This document shows positions 1-10,487 of a DNA stretch of 64,000 bases, piece by piece; positions within the stretch are counted from its first letter, which is position 1; the number at the start of each line of letters is the position of its first letter. The position numbers were made by a program, and so were the translations under genes. The notes below the pieces were generated by a model. It made no database searches, was not told where the DNA came from, and was given only the letters and a program-made list of their open reading frames with translations. The stretch comes from Bimuria novae-zelandiae CBS 107.79 (lineage: Eukaryota > Ascomycota > Dothideomycetes > Pleosporales > Didymosphaeriaceae), in NCBI GenBank assembly GCA_010015655.1, contig ML976670.1:387647-451646 (forward strand), written 5' to 3'.

Positions 1-451
1 TACTTACCGTGGTGGCCACGCTGAACAGCTGCAAACGCTCGAAATACATCCCTACGATTTTGTACTGCGTGGTACCAGACGTGGAGCAGCTACGAAGGCT
101 AAAACATGATAAACATTCTCCATTGCTTGCTTCGTTCATCAATCCTTGATCAGTCAAACAATCTGAACATGCTTCTAGTGCAAAACAAGTCAGCTTAGTT
201 ACACGTTATCCAATGAGCCAAACGGAGTGATCCCAACGAATTCTGCGTAGAATCGATGCCTATTGCATACTAGTGGTTTGCTATGGTTTACTATCTTTCC
301 TACTCGAAATGCAACGTGCAGATCCCTAAAGAACATGCTTCCTATCCAGCACATGACACAAACTCGACACGGCTACATTGCCAACGCTCCGCTCTAGCAG
401 CCCTGACAGCAACGTCATTACTGAACCATCATGGGGTGGTGCGTGCTCGAA

Positions 452-1427
452 TCAGTCATCCTTGTCCTCTACCGACTTGCTCTCGCCGAAGCCATTCTGA
501 TAGAATCCCTGCTCCTGTACATCGTTGGCCAAATTGCGATCCTGTACCCTTGAAACTTTCAAGCATACCTTCAAGACCTGGTCAACGCCGTACTTCTTCC
601 GCCACTCTCCCAATCCAAGTGCATAGAAATTATGGAAAAGGTCGGGTTGACCCCGATACCAAATGCAGTCTGCGGCTACGCTCCCCTCAAATCGGACACC
701 TCTCGCTTTCTACAGATGATAGCAATCGGAGAAAGGTGAAGAAATCGCTCGGCATCAACAACAGGTTGGTGGACTTCAATGTCCAAGAATATCGACTGTA
801 GTGGCTCCGGTGCAAGGCGTATGAGACACGTGACCTGATCCCGGATACGCTTTGTCTGCTTGCGCGAAAGGGGAGAGCCTGAGTATATGCGTTCGTTAGG
901 CAATGAGCGACCTGGGTTCACTACACGATATCGGATGTGAGTGAGAACATCCTTCATGGGGATGGCTAAGCGAAGGAAATCCGAATTAAGGCGGTCTTCG
1001 ATCTGTTGAGTTGCGTTCGAGGAGGTTATGGCAGTGCTGCTGAATTCCCTTTTTTGCCGTTGGGACCAACTTTGAACAGCTCCGCTACAGCCTCACGCGC
1101 AATATCCCTCCCGACAAAAGACGCGAGCAATCCTGTAGGGAGGCTCTCCCAATCGGCACATTGACACTCCTTGTCATCCATCCGCTGTGCGAAACCCCTG
1201 TGGTACTAGGCGTGGGGCGGATGACCTGGTGAACGATTGTAGAGGAATCCCAAATCAAGCATGTATTCGATTGAGTTTCGTGGCCAAAAGCGTTGTTTGA
1301 GCTCGCGACCAGAACCGTCTCTAAGGGAAATCGTAAAGTGCTCGTCGTCCATGGAGTCCCAGTAGTGGCGGTACACCATGTTGCGCAACTCCGCGGGAAG
1401 CTTCTTCTGGATCTCATTTACGAACAA
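452..1427 (-). pseudogene. Frameshifted relic of a fungal LPAELRN/F-box-like family gene
   Basis: The minus strand carries fragments in different frames that line up in order as one protein. At 1206-1427 there is a start with KKLPAELRNMVYRHYW, the opening typical of a very large family of uncharacterised proteins in Pleosporales. About 1050-1200 follows with a GLLASFVGRDIAREAV-like stretch. At 676-957 there is a longer piece with an IPMKDVLTHIRYRVVNPG segment, and 452-675 ends it with RGQPDLFHNFYALGLGEW and a TGA at 452-454. Frames change at least near 675 and 1200, and no splice signals were seen that would join them, so the gene looks broken by small indels, not by RIP. A short glutamate-rich ORF at 1564-1770 may be an upstream piece or unrelated. 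The biochemical role of the family is unknown. Confidence 0.55.
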
Positions 1428-1770
1428 CAGCGTCGTACGCTTCGAAAATTCGACTGTAATGGGTAGGAGCTCCCTTTAAAATGTCAATAACACATTACAA
1501 GTCTGAAGAAAGAACTTATTCATCCACAGCGATTGTGTCTGGGCCCTTCGTGTAAGCCAGATATTACACTAATTCGCGGTACCGGTCATGTAATGACTGG
1601 CGTTCCGACTGTAGCCGTGCTATTTCGAATTCCTGCTCTTGGACAGGTAGAAAGGAACTGGCTAGCTCCAGCTGCACCATCTCTCCATCTATGTTCTGGC
1701 ACCGCATCTCCACGGCTTCCATTTCTGCGTGCGAGTCTCGAATTCTCGAGGCGGTGAGTAGGCATTCCAA

Positions 1771-2390
1771 AGCTTAGGGCGGTGCCAAATTATGCACACG
1801 CGTTGATGGCTTACTGTTGCCTGATCTGCCTCTTCCTTACCCCATGTCTACGACGTGTGTCAGTACTACCTCAAGTTGCGTATCCACAGCTTACGTACCT
1901 GTAGACAAACTTGCGCGGAAGTTGTGCCTCGGCGATAAGAAGAAGCTTCTTATTGTCCGCTATGCTGGAGTATAAACGAAGTTTCGACATCTTTCGGAAA
2001 CAGCCTGGAAAGCGTGATGGGTGAGGAGCAGAGCTGATCATATTGACGGTGATGTGATCAAACCAAAGCAGAAGGCGTGGCCGCGCAGGCGGGCAGTCGC
2101 ACGTGAGTCGCTTTTGTCCACCAGGGTAGGGGCTAGTAGTGCAGTTTGATCTTGAACCCGGACCGACTTTTAGGGGGTGGACGTTCATCCATGGATGGCA
2201 TCATTGCGGCGAACCTTGGAAAGTTGTGCACACGTGCGCCCCACAAACATCCGGAGAGTTTGCCCCAACCTTGAGGGATCCCGAGACCCCATGATTTACA
2301 TGTATTACAAACACGCCTATTGTTGGGCATACATCGCGTACCCCACGTCCACAATATGTTGGCCAACGGCGAAAAGCTCACCGGTAGGTC
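1771..2390. other. Intergenic stretch, no gene recognised
   Basis: This 620-base GC-balanced stretch has short overlapping ORFs on both strands with no recognisable motif, start context or splice pattern. It separates the relic at 452-1427 from the 3' end of the DUF5321-type gene. Confidence 0.4.
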
Positions 2391-3093
2391 CTAGTAAAAC
2401 TTCGCGCCGCTCAGCTCCTCGACCTTCACCCTGCTCTCTTCTTGTGTACGCTGCGCATCGCCCTTCTTCTCCTCCACGGCCTCATTTGGCCCCTCAATTC
2501 TCACAGCCTCTTCCTCCCTCGCGGCCTTCAACTTCTTCTTCTCCTCCGAGCTCTGAAACAACAATTCTTCCTCCTCGATCTCCTTAATCACTGCGCACAC
2601 ATTAGACATCCTCTTCATCCCAACCCATCAGAATATACTCACAACCAGCCCATTCCCCCTCCACTCCCTCCTTCCCCACACCTAATAGCCCCTCAACATC
2701 CACCTTCTCCCCGCTCTTCACCCTTTCCACCACTTCCCGCAACGCCCCAATCCTCGCCTCCGCCCTCCTCCTCTCCACATCACGCTCCTGCTTCAACCAC
2801 AGTATCTGAATCGCCTGGCTCCCCACCAGCAGCGCAAGCACAATATACGGTGTCGCGGGATTCCACTCTTTGCGCGGCGCACCGGGTTGTGAAGCGCGCT
2901 CACGGAACGGCCGGGGTATCATCTCGCGCCAGAAACTCGGGCGGAGTATCGTTGGCAGAGAGATATGGCGTGCGCCGTGCGGGAGTGAGAGCTGCGCGAA
3001 GGTGCGCGAGTGCGGGCGCGTGGTGGGCGTAAGGAGCGTGCGGGAGGTGTGCGGATTGCGGAGGAGGTGCCGGAGGAGAATGCGCGTGTCCAT
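2391..3093 (-). CDS. DUF5321-type mitochondrial membrane protein, two exons
   Basis: The model is complement(2391..2590, 2643..3093), 216 residues. The 52-base intron starts GTGAGT and ends GCGCAG, and joining in frame gives EWAG-L-IKEIEEEE. The start at 3093 was chosen over an upstream in-frame ATG because its context is AAAATGG and the protein then begins with an Arg-rich, Ser/Thr-rich presequence (MDTRILLRHLLRNPHTSRTL) like a mitochondrial targeting signal. A single membrane segment follows near residues 92-110 (WNPATPYIVLALLVGSQAIQ), then a charged helix with REVVERVKSGEKVDVEGLLG and an acidic, Lys-rich tail. The order WNP-membrane span-REV.ERV..GE.VDVE.LLG matches my recollection of the fungal DUF5321 family. 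Function is unknown; an inner-membrane assembly role is only a guess. Confidence 0.75.
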
Positions 3094-3363
3094 TTTGGCG
3101 GTTGCGTTCTCGTGAATGTTGAATGCAAATGGAAACGCGTGGTTGCGGAAACTAGAGAAACTTTTGGAGCTGGGATGGTCGCAAGGCAGGACAGGGGTTG
3201 TGGCCGTTCGACCAATCAAAACGCTGAACTTGCGCTCGAACCCCGGGTCCTTCGTCCTGCTGCGATCGATGACGTTCACAGATGCCCTTTTGGGAAGTTT
3301 CCCAGAACGTTTACTAGGCCTAGTCTGCAGCTTTCAACATCGATGTTCAGAGGTAAAAGATGA

Positions 3364-3406
3364 CAATCAGCTTAGACGCAATTGTGAAAAGATTTTAAGC
3401 GATTGA
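3364..3406 (+). repeat. Diverged direct repeat, copy 1
   Basis: The 43 bases starting CAATCAGCTTAGACGC match a second copy at 4667-4709 at roughly 84% identity by eye, in the same orientation. Weaker similarity continues for about 30 bases. The pair brackets the small secreted protein gene. Confidence 0.6.
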
Positions 3407-3737
3407 ATAAAAATAATTAGAAACAGTCTTATAAGTTGCATTAGCCACAGTACGGGATTCTTTGTGTAACGAGTTACTTATGAGACCACTGAAATTACGC
3501 CCACGGGAACAAACTCGAAGGAATCTTCGTGTGCGCAAGATATGTAAAAGTACCTTGTTGAAAGGCAGACACTGCATCCAGCGTCGAAGAATGAAACCAT
3601 CAACCTAGTTCGGCCAACTCCACCATCTACGAACCAAAGAGACCATCGGGAGCTCAATGACCGAGACTAGCAAAGGCATCGCTCTGTATCTCGGTCCATC
3701 ACCAAGAGCAACAATGGTATTCCCGCCCCCAAGATTT

Positions 3738-4140
3738 CTAGCACTGGTTACGGAACGACCAAATATGATCATTCAAGAACGCCGGAACCGTAAAAGCGTC
3801 ACCACGCTCCTGCCAGTTGGCCCTGTACAGTCACGCTGCCTACACACACCATCAGCTACCTCCTCTGAGCGGAAAACGGCTATACTTACTGGTAGAAAGT
3901 CGTACATTCCGGGCCACCCCGGACCGAGCTCGCTCGGTCACCTGCGCCGTTGAGATTCCCTATTGCTTGTCAAGGCCATGCTATACAGCGACGGATGCGA
4001 ACACGCATATAGCAGGCGGCATCATCGCCGCGGTTTTCCGCATGGCCAGCTCCACCAAAGTTGTTCTCGTCGTACAGGGTAAAGGATCTAGCCGATGTCA
4101 TGGAAGCGAGACAAGCGGCGATGACGATAGTGAGCTCCAT
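3738..4140 (-). CDS. Small secreted protein, crystallin-like GG motif, three exons
   Basis: The model is complement(3738..3822, 3890..3959, 4005..4140), 96 residues ending TGC TAG. Every exon is too short to stand out as an ORF. The start at 4140 has a strong context (ACCATGG). Residues 1-18 form a signal peptide (MELTIVIAACLASMTSA). The mature part opens FTLYDENNFGGAGHAENRG and continues with NLNGAGDRASSVRGG, then WQERGD and FLNDHIWSFRN, a pattern I associate with small secreted fungal proteins of about 100 residues. Three Cys remain after cleavage. Intron 1 is 45 bases (GTGTTC...ATAG); intron 2 is 67 bases (GTAAGT...ACAG). An upstream acceptor (TGTGTAG, about 3840) would add an RDC motif but leaves the rest out of frame by one base, so either the downstream acceptor is used or a base was lost. 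It may act outside the cell; no role can be read from sequence. Confidence 0.65.
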
Positions 4141-4293
4141 GGTGATGGAGAGGAACTGGTTCCGTATCGATGCCGAATGTGAAATGTATCTGGATAGAAG
4201 AAATCGATCGGTATCTCTAGAGGTAGGTAGATTGAGTTGGTCTTGGTCTTAGTGATGAGAAAAGAGAGTAGCTTGAAGAGACAGAATAGCTGG

Positions 4294-4303
4294 GTATTTA
4301 TAC
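4294..4303 (-). promoter_or_regulatory. TATA box of the small secreted protein gene
   Basis: On the minus strand GGTATAAATAC lies about 155 bases upstream of the ATG at 4140. It is followed by a pyrimidine-rich leader rich in CTC and TCATC, as in many strongly expressed fungal genes. Confidence 0.45.
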
Positions 4304-4666
4304 CTTACAATGCGCAGGTGCTTAGCAATTCATACCGGCAACAGGAACAATCTGATTACCGCATGCTTTACCAAATCCTCGCTTTTCAGCCTGCCCTGCT
4401 CAAGTGAAGCTTGCAATAATGAGATCTCTTGCGGAGTAGGCGTTCCTTGTACGTTCAGCGGGGCAACGGAACCCGTATGTCCCACGGGGTTGCGGGACGC
4501 TTATGCCTGACGAAGCATCGAGACCTGCTCTGGAGTAGATCTTTCCGGTTCTGAACACGACGGTGGCTGGAGCGACCTTGCTCACGTGGGATTGCTCAAG
4601 TAGATACCTGACCCTGCTAAACTTGTTGAGTTTTTTCTTGGAAACTGTTCCGGTCGCATGAAACAT

Positions 4667-4709
4667 CAATCAACATAGACGCACATGTGAGAAGATTTTG
4701 AGCGATCGA
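4667..4709 (+). repeat. Diverged direct repeat, copy 2
   Basis: Partner of 3364-3406. Most of the differences I counted by eye are transitions. About 1.26 kb lies between the copies, holding the small secreted protein gene and its promoter. Confidence 0.6.
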
Positions 4710-4814
4710 GTGAAACAGTTAGAGATTAGACAAGGATAAGCCAACGCTCCCTCGGTCCATTTTTGGCGACAGGGAAGTCTACTACCTCAAAACCCCTTCA
4801 CATCCCTCGTAGAA

Positions 4815-5010
4815 TCAAACCCCTTCGTTCTTGTCGGAGTCTTTCGGCGTGGTATTCTCCCTCGTTGACGTAGCGTAGCAGCCCCTGATCTCCCTCGCCC
4901 GATACACCCTCTTGTGGATATCTTCCATATACGCAATTCTGGCCTCGTCTACGCTCAATCCCGTATTCTGGGCAATGTCTCTCAGCACGCGTTCCGTCCA
5001 ATGTACATGC
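4815..5010 (-). CDS. Possible 3' exon of an unrecognised small gene
   Basis: From an acceptor-like GCACTAG on the minus strand (exon would begin at 5010) a frame reads HVHWTERVLRDIAQNTGL, then SVDEARIAYMEDIHKRVYRA, and ends at 4815. The sequence looks protein-like (amphipathic, no low complexity) but I do not recognise it. No convincing first exon is visible in the 84 bases before the vps5 stop codon at 5094, apart from a short ATG frame near 5042. It could be a tiny separate gene, an alternative 3' exon, or chance. Confidence 0.25.
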
Positions 5011-5093
5011 CTAGTGCGCAACCCCACGTCAGCTCAAACATCAATAATCGGTTAAGATGCGGTGGTATAGGATATATTTTGGATCGGAACTAT

Positions 5094-7110
5094 TCACTCT
5101 TCAACTTCCCGCGTCGCCTCCGCAGCGGTCCTCGCATCTGATGTCTCTGACTCTGCTGTGGTCGGCTGGTCATCCGTAGATGGACGCTGTTCCGAGCTGG
5201 GCGAAGCGACGACACCGGCGGGCGGTACGAAGGAGTCACTATCTTCAGCATCGAGCTGCATCAGGAAAGTTTCCCAAATCTCGATAAGCTATTTGCGTGT
5301 TAGTCATGCACTCTCTAAGCCGTTGACACTCCACTTACCTCCTTCTGTGCCTCCACAGCACTCTCCAGGTACGTCTCTACTCCAGACTTGAAGTCCTCGA
5401 CCTTTTCCCGCTCGAAACGCTCGAGCTCGTTCCTCATCAGCCTGCCCATATCCTCAAACAACAGCCGCGCTTGGTGCACCCTCCGCTCTGCATCATTTAC
5501 ATCAGCGCTCAGCTGATTCAAACGATCTTGCTGTGATCGTCCTTGCCTCAGCAGCTTGTCCTGGGTTGTCTTGCGTTTATGGAGCTCCGCTTCCGCAGCA
5601 TGCCATGCATGATAAGACTTCTGTCTTTGCTGAAACGCTTGCTTCACTGAACCTATTAAGCGAATGTACTCGTCAATGACGATGCCCATGGTGAGCACGT
5701 CTTGTTGAGCTTGGCGTTCATAAAGCTCCCTTATCCGTATTTGAATGTCTGATAAGCTGTCGAGCGGGCCAGATAGGGATGGGGATAGTTCAACGGATGA
5801 CAGCGAATGCAACGATGCGGAGAAGTCGCCACAAGCTTCCGCCAGGCCTTTTCGCTGGGCGACAACGGTATCGGTGGCTTTGAGCAAAGCCTTAAGCTGG
5901 TTTTCGAGCGCATCGAGATAGATTTTGCGATCGTGGAACCACTGGCCATGTCAGTATGATAGAAAGACAGCTGCTGTAATTCACACCTACATCATCATGC
6001 TCGATAAACTTGCCGCTACTACTACCCAGCATCGAGCCAAACATGCCTTTGCTTTCGCCGAGCCCAGGGTCTTTCCGCTCCTTGTTCTTGATGTCGACGT
6101 TGAAAGCATCACTCTCGAGGAAGATCTTGAGGTCGCCATCGTGTTGCAAAACCGAGTGTGCAGCAATCTTGTTCAGCATGCGCTCCAATGCCGCACGCCT
6201 CGACTCGACGAAATCGGTATCGAACCGGCCCACAGCTTGCTTCTCTGGCGGTGGCGGGACAATTATACCGGGATTGTTGTTGTGTAGCTGGTTGTATAGC
6301 CACAGAAAGTCACGGTAGCGGCGGGAGACGGTGAATTCGGAGTTGCGGTAGCCTTTCGAGGTGGTCTGATGATCGATGAGAACATTAACAACCCATGCTA
6401 AGTAACACGGTTCGCTTACCTTCGTCATGACGGAGTACTCTGTATGCGAGCTCGTCAGATCGCCAACCTTGTGCGGGTCTCCCACATAGATGGTGAAGGT
6501 CGGCTTTGCTGCCTGCTCCACGCTCACGCTTGGCTGTGTCTGACGCTGCGGCGCGGCTGACGTCGGCGGCTGGACCGGTGGAGGCACTCGTGGACCTCGT
6601 CCGAGTGGTCTGTCGTCATCATCGTCGTCCAGGTTCACCGAGTCCATCATGCCCGACAAAGAGGGCGTTGATGCGGCAGGCGGAGGGGCAGCGCCTCGCC
6701 CTGCTTGTTCTTTCTGCGGCGGTGCTGGAGGCGCTTCTGGTCCCGGCGCCGAATCTGCTAATGGTCCGCCCAACGGCCCTAGGGGGTCCTCGACTGCCTC
6801 AAGCTTCGTTGCCTGCCCGCCATACTGTTTCCTCCGAGGTCCACGCCCGGCGGGAGAGCGTGGTGCAGCCGAAGCATTGGGCGCAGACGCTGCGGCGGGC
6901 TTGGAATCAGATTGCGACTCTGTTCACGTCAGATCTGGTCATAAATATGCCGTCGCGCTGCTATACCAGACTGGTTCTCTTGGTTTATCTTGGGTACCTG
7001 CGGAGGAGGGGACTGCGAAGGCACATCTGCGTAGCATGTTAGTTTAGATGACGTGAAGTAAGCGCGTTCAACGTACCGCCCCACGGAGAGCTTCCATCGT
7101 CGAGGTCCAT
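5094..7110 (-). CDS. vps5: Retromer sorting nexin Vps5 (PX-BAR), six exons
   Basis: The model is complement(5094..5288, 5339..5941, 5991..6365, 6420..6917, 6998..7026, 7077..7110), 577 residues. All five introns are GT-AG, 49-80 bases, and the joined frame is continuous. Vps5 pairs with Vps17 as the membrane-bending half of retromer and returns sorting receptors from endosome to Golgi. The N-terminus MDLDDGSSPWG and a Pro/Ala-rich disordered region (to about 155) precede a PX domain at about 160-290 with RRYRDFLWLYNQL, whose RRY basic patch is the PI3P site. A Vps5-type BAR region follows (about 310-560), opening WFHDRKIYLDALENQLKALL and ending near AQKELIEIWETFL, then an acidic tail. The 54-base intron 6366-6419 is a multiple of three without a stop, so naive ORF calling reads through it. 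Length fits fungal Vps5. Confidence 0.93.
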
Positions 7111-7500
7111 TGTGTGTTGGGTGCGATTCGGAGCTGTCAAGCAAGCTGGCGCTGGATAGTTGCATGTGCGTCAACCCCAGGCGTGCCTTCCGCTCCTAGC
7201 GCGCCAAGACGCTCCGCCTCGGCCATTCGTCACTGCCAACTGCCCTTGTCTCGTCTGAGCTCAACGCAGAATCTACAAAAGTGACATGACGTTCTAGTCG
7301 CAAGTCCAAGCACCCGTAGTGGTTATGTAGCGCTTTTCATAAGCTCTGAAATGCACTAAGATCCCGTCAACTATCACCGAGACAGCGAGGATAAATCTGC
7401 GTATGAAAAGGCGCACTTTTAGGGATCATTAAACATTGATATTTTCAGGCACTGTGCCTACACGTATGTATATACATCGTCATCATCATATCATAACCCT
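7111..7500. other. Intergenic: vps5 promoter and phosphatase 3' end
   Basis: These 390 bases hold the upstream region of vps5 and the 3' flank of the alkaline phosphatase gene, which point the same way. No further gene or clear motif is visible. Confidence 0.4.
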
Positions 7501-9607
7501 CTAGTTACCCGTCGAGTACCCCGTGCTGTTCTTACCCCTCGCAAGGCCGAAGCACTCCGCCATGCCGAAGAAGATGTCGATGCTGCTGTACACACCGCCG
7601 AACTTCTCTTGGCACGGACCCATCGCGAAGACGGGCACATCTGTGAGCGAGTGCACGCCCTGGTCATTGCTGGTGGGTAGATTGCCGTTCAGCTCGATAC
7701 CGTTCTCCGCGTCCTCAGGGTTGGTGTAGAAGTCCTCGGAATCTTCCTCGAGTTCGACAGCAGGCTCGCGCGGGCCATTCTTGTGCACGGTGTAGTTTTC
7801 GCGGTGGTCAGGGTTAGCCGTTACACCGGAGAAGAGCGTGTAACGGGGGTCCCAGTTGCGCGGGAAGTTGGAGTCGACGTAGGTCAGGTTGCCGGTGAGC
7901 TGGTATTGCGACAGACCAGAGTTCTGATAGACACCTATGGCGTTGCGCTTCTTGCGCTGGTCGTCCTGTGCCGCCAGGTACTTGGTGTCAACAGAACCCA
8001 TGACGTCGAAACCGTGGCCATGGTCGGCAGTGACGAGGATAAGGGTCTCTTTGAGGCAACCAGTCTCATTGAGCTTTTTGACGGTCGCTTTGACTGTGTC
8101 GTCGAGCTCAAGAAGCTCGCCGAGAGCGCGGTCGTAATCGAGCACATGCATCATCTTGTCAATGGAGGCAGCCTCGCTCATCAGGAAGAAACCCTTGTCA
8201 CCGGAGCGCTCAGAGAGGATATCGATGGCCTTGAGAGTCATCTCCTTGAGGCCGGGCTGGTCAAGGGCTGCGGTCTTGTCACCAGTAGGAGAGAGCGACT
8301 GGTTCAAGTTCTCGCGGTAGACGTTGCGGTCTAGCCACTTGGCCATGTTGGAGGTAGTGAAGACACCGAGAGACTTCTCGCTGCTGGGCGCAGCTAGAAG
8401 AGCAGTGCGGTTCTGGAGGATCTGGTATCCCTTGTTCGCAAACTCGTCGTAGTAGGTCTTGTTTTGGTAGGTAATACCGCCAAGCTCGGGGGAGTAGAAC
8501 TGCTCAGCACCGCCACCGAAGAGAACATCGGGGCCATCCCACTCAGACCAGGTGTAGTTGGTGATACCGTTGAGGAAGGAGTCGACGACCGCCCCATACT
8601 CGCTACGAAGACGGGTGTGGGCAGTGAGACCAGCCGGAGTCGCATCCGCAAGGAAGGCAGTCGAAACAATGCCGACGTGGCCACCAGTAAGACGGTGGAA
8701 AATCTCGGCAATAGTCTCAACCTTGGGGTCATCGAAGGGGTTCTTGCTGGAGTCGGCGTACACACCGAGTGCGTTCACCGAGCTTTTGTGGCCAGTATAC
8801 AGAGCAGACGCGGAATTGGCAGAGTCGGTGATGAAAGAGTCAATCGAATGAGTCATTTGATGTCCTAAAACAGGAAATTTGTCAAGCTGCATCCTTGTCT
8901 GGTATTTTCCGTTGATGGTCTTATGACCGATCAAACGGGCAGCGGTAATCATGTTGGTGGTCATACCGTCCCCGATGAAGAGGATTATATTCTTAGCCTT
9001 GCGCTCTTCCGCGAGGTCGCGTACGAGCCATGTCGCCTTGGTACTGCTGCCATTGTTGTAATTGAGGGTTGCGGTGTACTCGCCCGGCTCATAGAGCGCG
9101 AGACGACGATAGGCCTTGGACCGTACGTCAACAATCGAAGGAGTTTCCGCGTCGCGAGCGAAAAAATCTTTTCATTGTCAGTTCTCTTTCTGCGCGGGTA
9201 GCTTTTGCGTTAGCAGCCGGCTTACCTTCAAAATAAGAGAAGGTCCAGTCCTCAAGCTCTGCATCTTCAACGCCAAAGAATTCGGTCACTGGCTTAGGCT
9301 CTTCATCTCCTTTTGCGATCGTGAACGAAAAGGCCTCATCTGCAGGTAAACCAATTGCCTCGGAACCGTTCTGAGGAGCGTGGACCTCTAGCCGGATATC
9401 GAAGTACTGACCGGCGAGAAAGTCGGCCCTGGGTCAACCGATTAGCTGAAATCACAATTGCACTTTTACGGCATCATCTACTCACTGGTCGGGCGGGAAG
9501 ACGCAGCCCAGCGTCGGACAAGTACCAAGCCTCTGGAAAGATTGCGCAGAGACAGCTCCGGCGAAGGCAGCGACCGCGGCACCAGCAACCTTGGAGAAGA
9601 CAGCCAT
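7501..9607 (-). CDS. Secreted alkaline phosphatase, three exons
   Basis: The model is complement(7501..9167, 9226..9428, 9486..9607), 663 residues; introns are 58 and 57 bases (GTAAGC...AAAAG, GTGAGT...CCCAG). The enzyme hydrolyses phosphate monoesters with two zinc and one magnesium ion. Residues 1-21 are a signal peptide (MAVFSKVAGAAVAAFAGAVS), so the product enters the secretory path. Family motifs: KNIILFIGDGMTTNMITA near 165-182 (metal Asp), the phosphorylated Ser in TDSANSASA near 221, and TADHGHGFD near 488 with the metal-binding Asp-His. N-linked sites (NYT, NKT, NRT, NQS, NLT, NST) are frequent, which fits an extracellular or vacuolar protein. The N-terminal 150 residues before the phosphatase core are longer than in bacterial PhoA. 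Phosphate-responsive control would be expected but I did not identify a site. Confidence 0.9.
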
Positions 9608-10487
9608 GTTCCGAATGTTGACAGTTGCGAAAAAGGTGGAAGTGAAAGTCGCGACGCGTCGTGAGCTTGCGAGAGTTGCATATGCACCCTTTATAAGCTT
9701 GCCAGGGTTCCTGGAGCATGCATCCAGCTTCACCCGGTGAGCTTCTCGCCCTGTGAGTTACATTTGCAATAGTTCAAGCCTTGCTATATCCGACTGCGCC
9801 GCATACGCAGATTGCTGGATCCATTGACGCGACTAGCTACCCCCGTGGGTACGTTCACTAGCTACCACTGCTCCGTTGCGCTGCTGTGCCAGGAACCGGG
9901 TCCACGAGCTTTCCCCGCTACAGTGGTGCCTGGTATGACCGTCATCATCGTCAACATTCCAGCTGCCTTTTCCAGATAGCTAAGGCGAAGCTCCGCGAAG
10001 TCGAAGACTGCAGCATACATGTCTTGGCGAAACGTGTTTCGCGGGGACTATGTGATTCGTAGAGGGTTCTTCCACGCGCTGAAGAGGCGTCCTGGCATTC
10101 TTGGCGACATTTCCCAGATTTGTGGAGGCCGAAGCGTGGTATTCTCGCAAGGAAATGATTGGCACAGTTGCGTCTCGCTGGCTCCGAGGACGGCTGTGTG
10201 GGCTGGTACTCTACGTGTAGGCAGTGTCGATGCATGAAGTGGCGCCTTCCTTAGGATCGCACTGCAGAAACTGGGTAGGTAGCGAATCCTCGGCATGAGC
10301 TTACCGTGTTCGTTTTTCTCTCTTTGACACCTCCTGTATGTAGGGGTTCTTTCATCGTACCCTTGGTCAATTCCATCATCACCACAAGTTCATCCAAGGT
10401 CGCGTGCCCACATAGGTAGGTGCACAAATACGTTTCTCTATCTATCGCTCTAGCGCAACCGGTTCCCTGGGGCGGCCCTGCAGGCTA
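9608..10487. other. Promoter and flank before transposon A
   Basis: About 880 GC-balanced bases between the phosphatase start and the first transposon. Overlapping short ORFs on both strands (9950-10300) have no family motif and no splice pattern. The phosphatase promoter must lie here; a weak TATA-like TATAAAGG occurs on the minus strand near 9690. Confidence 0.4.

Noticed and set aside
2442..3032. 196-codon plus frame, Pro/Ser-rich
   Set aside because: Antisense of the DUF5321-type gene, whose intron and frame fit far better.
7783..8334. 183-codon plus frame
   Set aside because: Antisense shadow of the alkaline phosphatase coding sequence.
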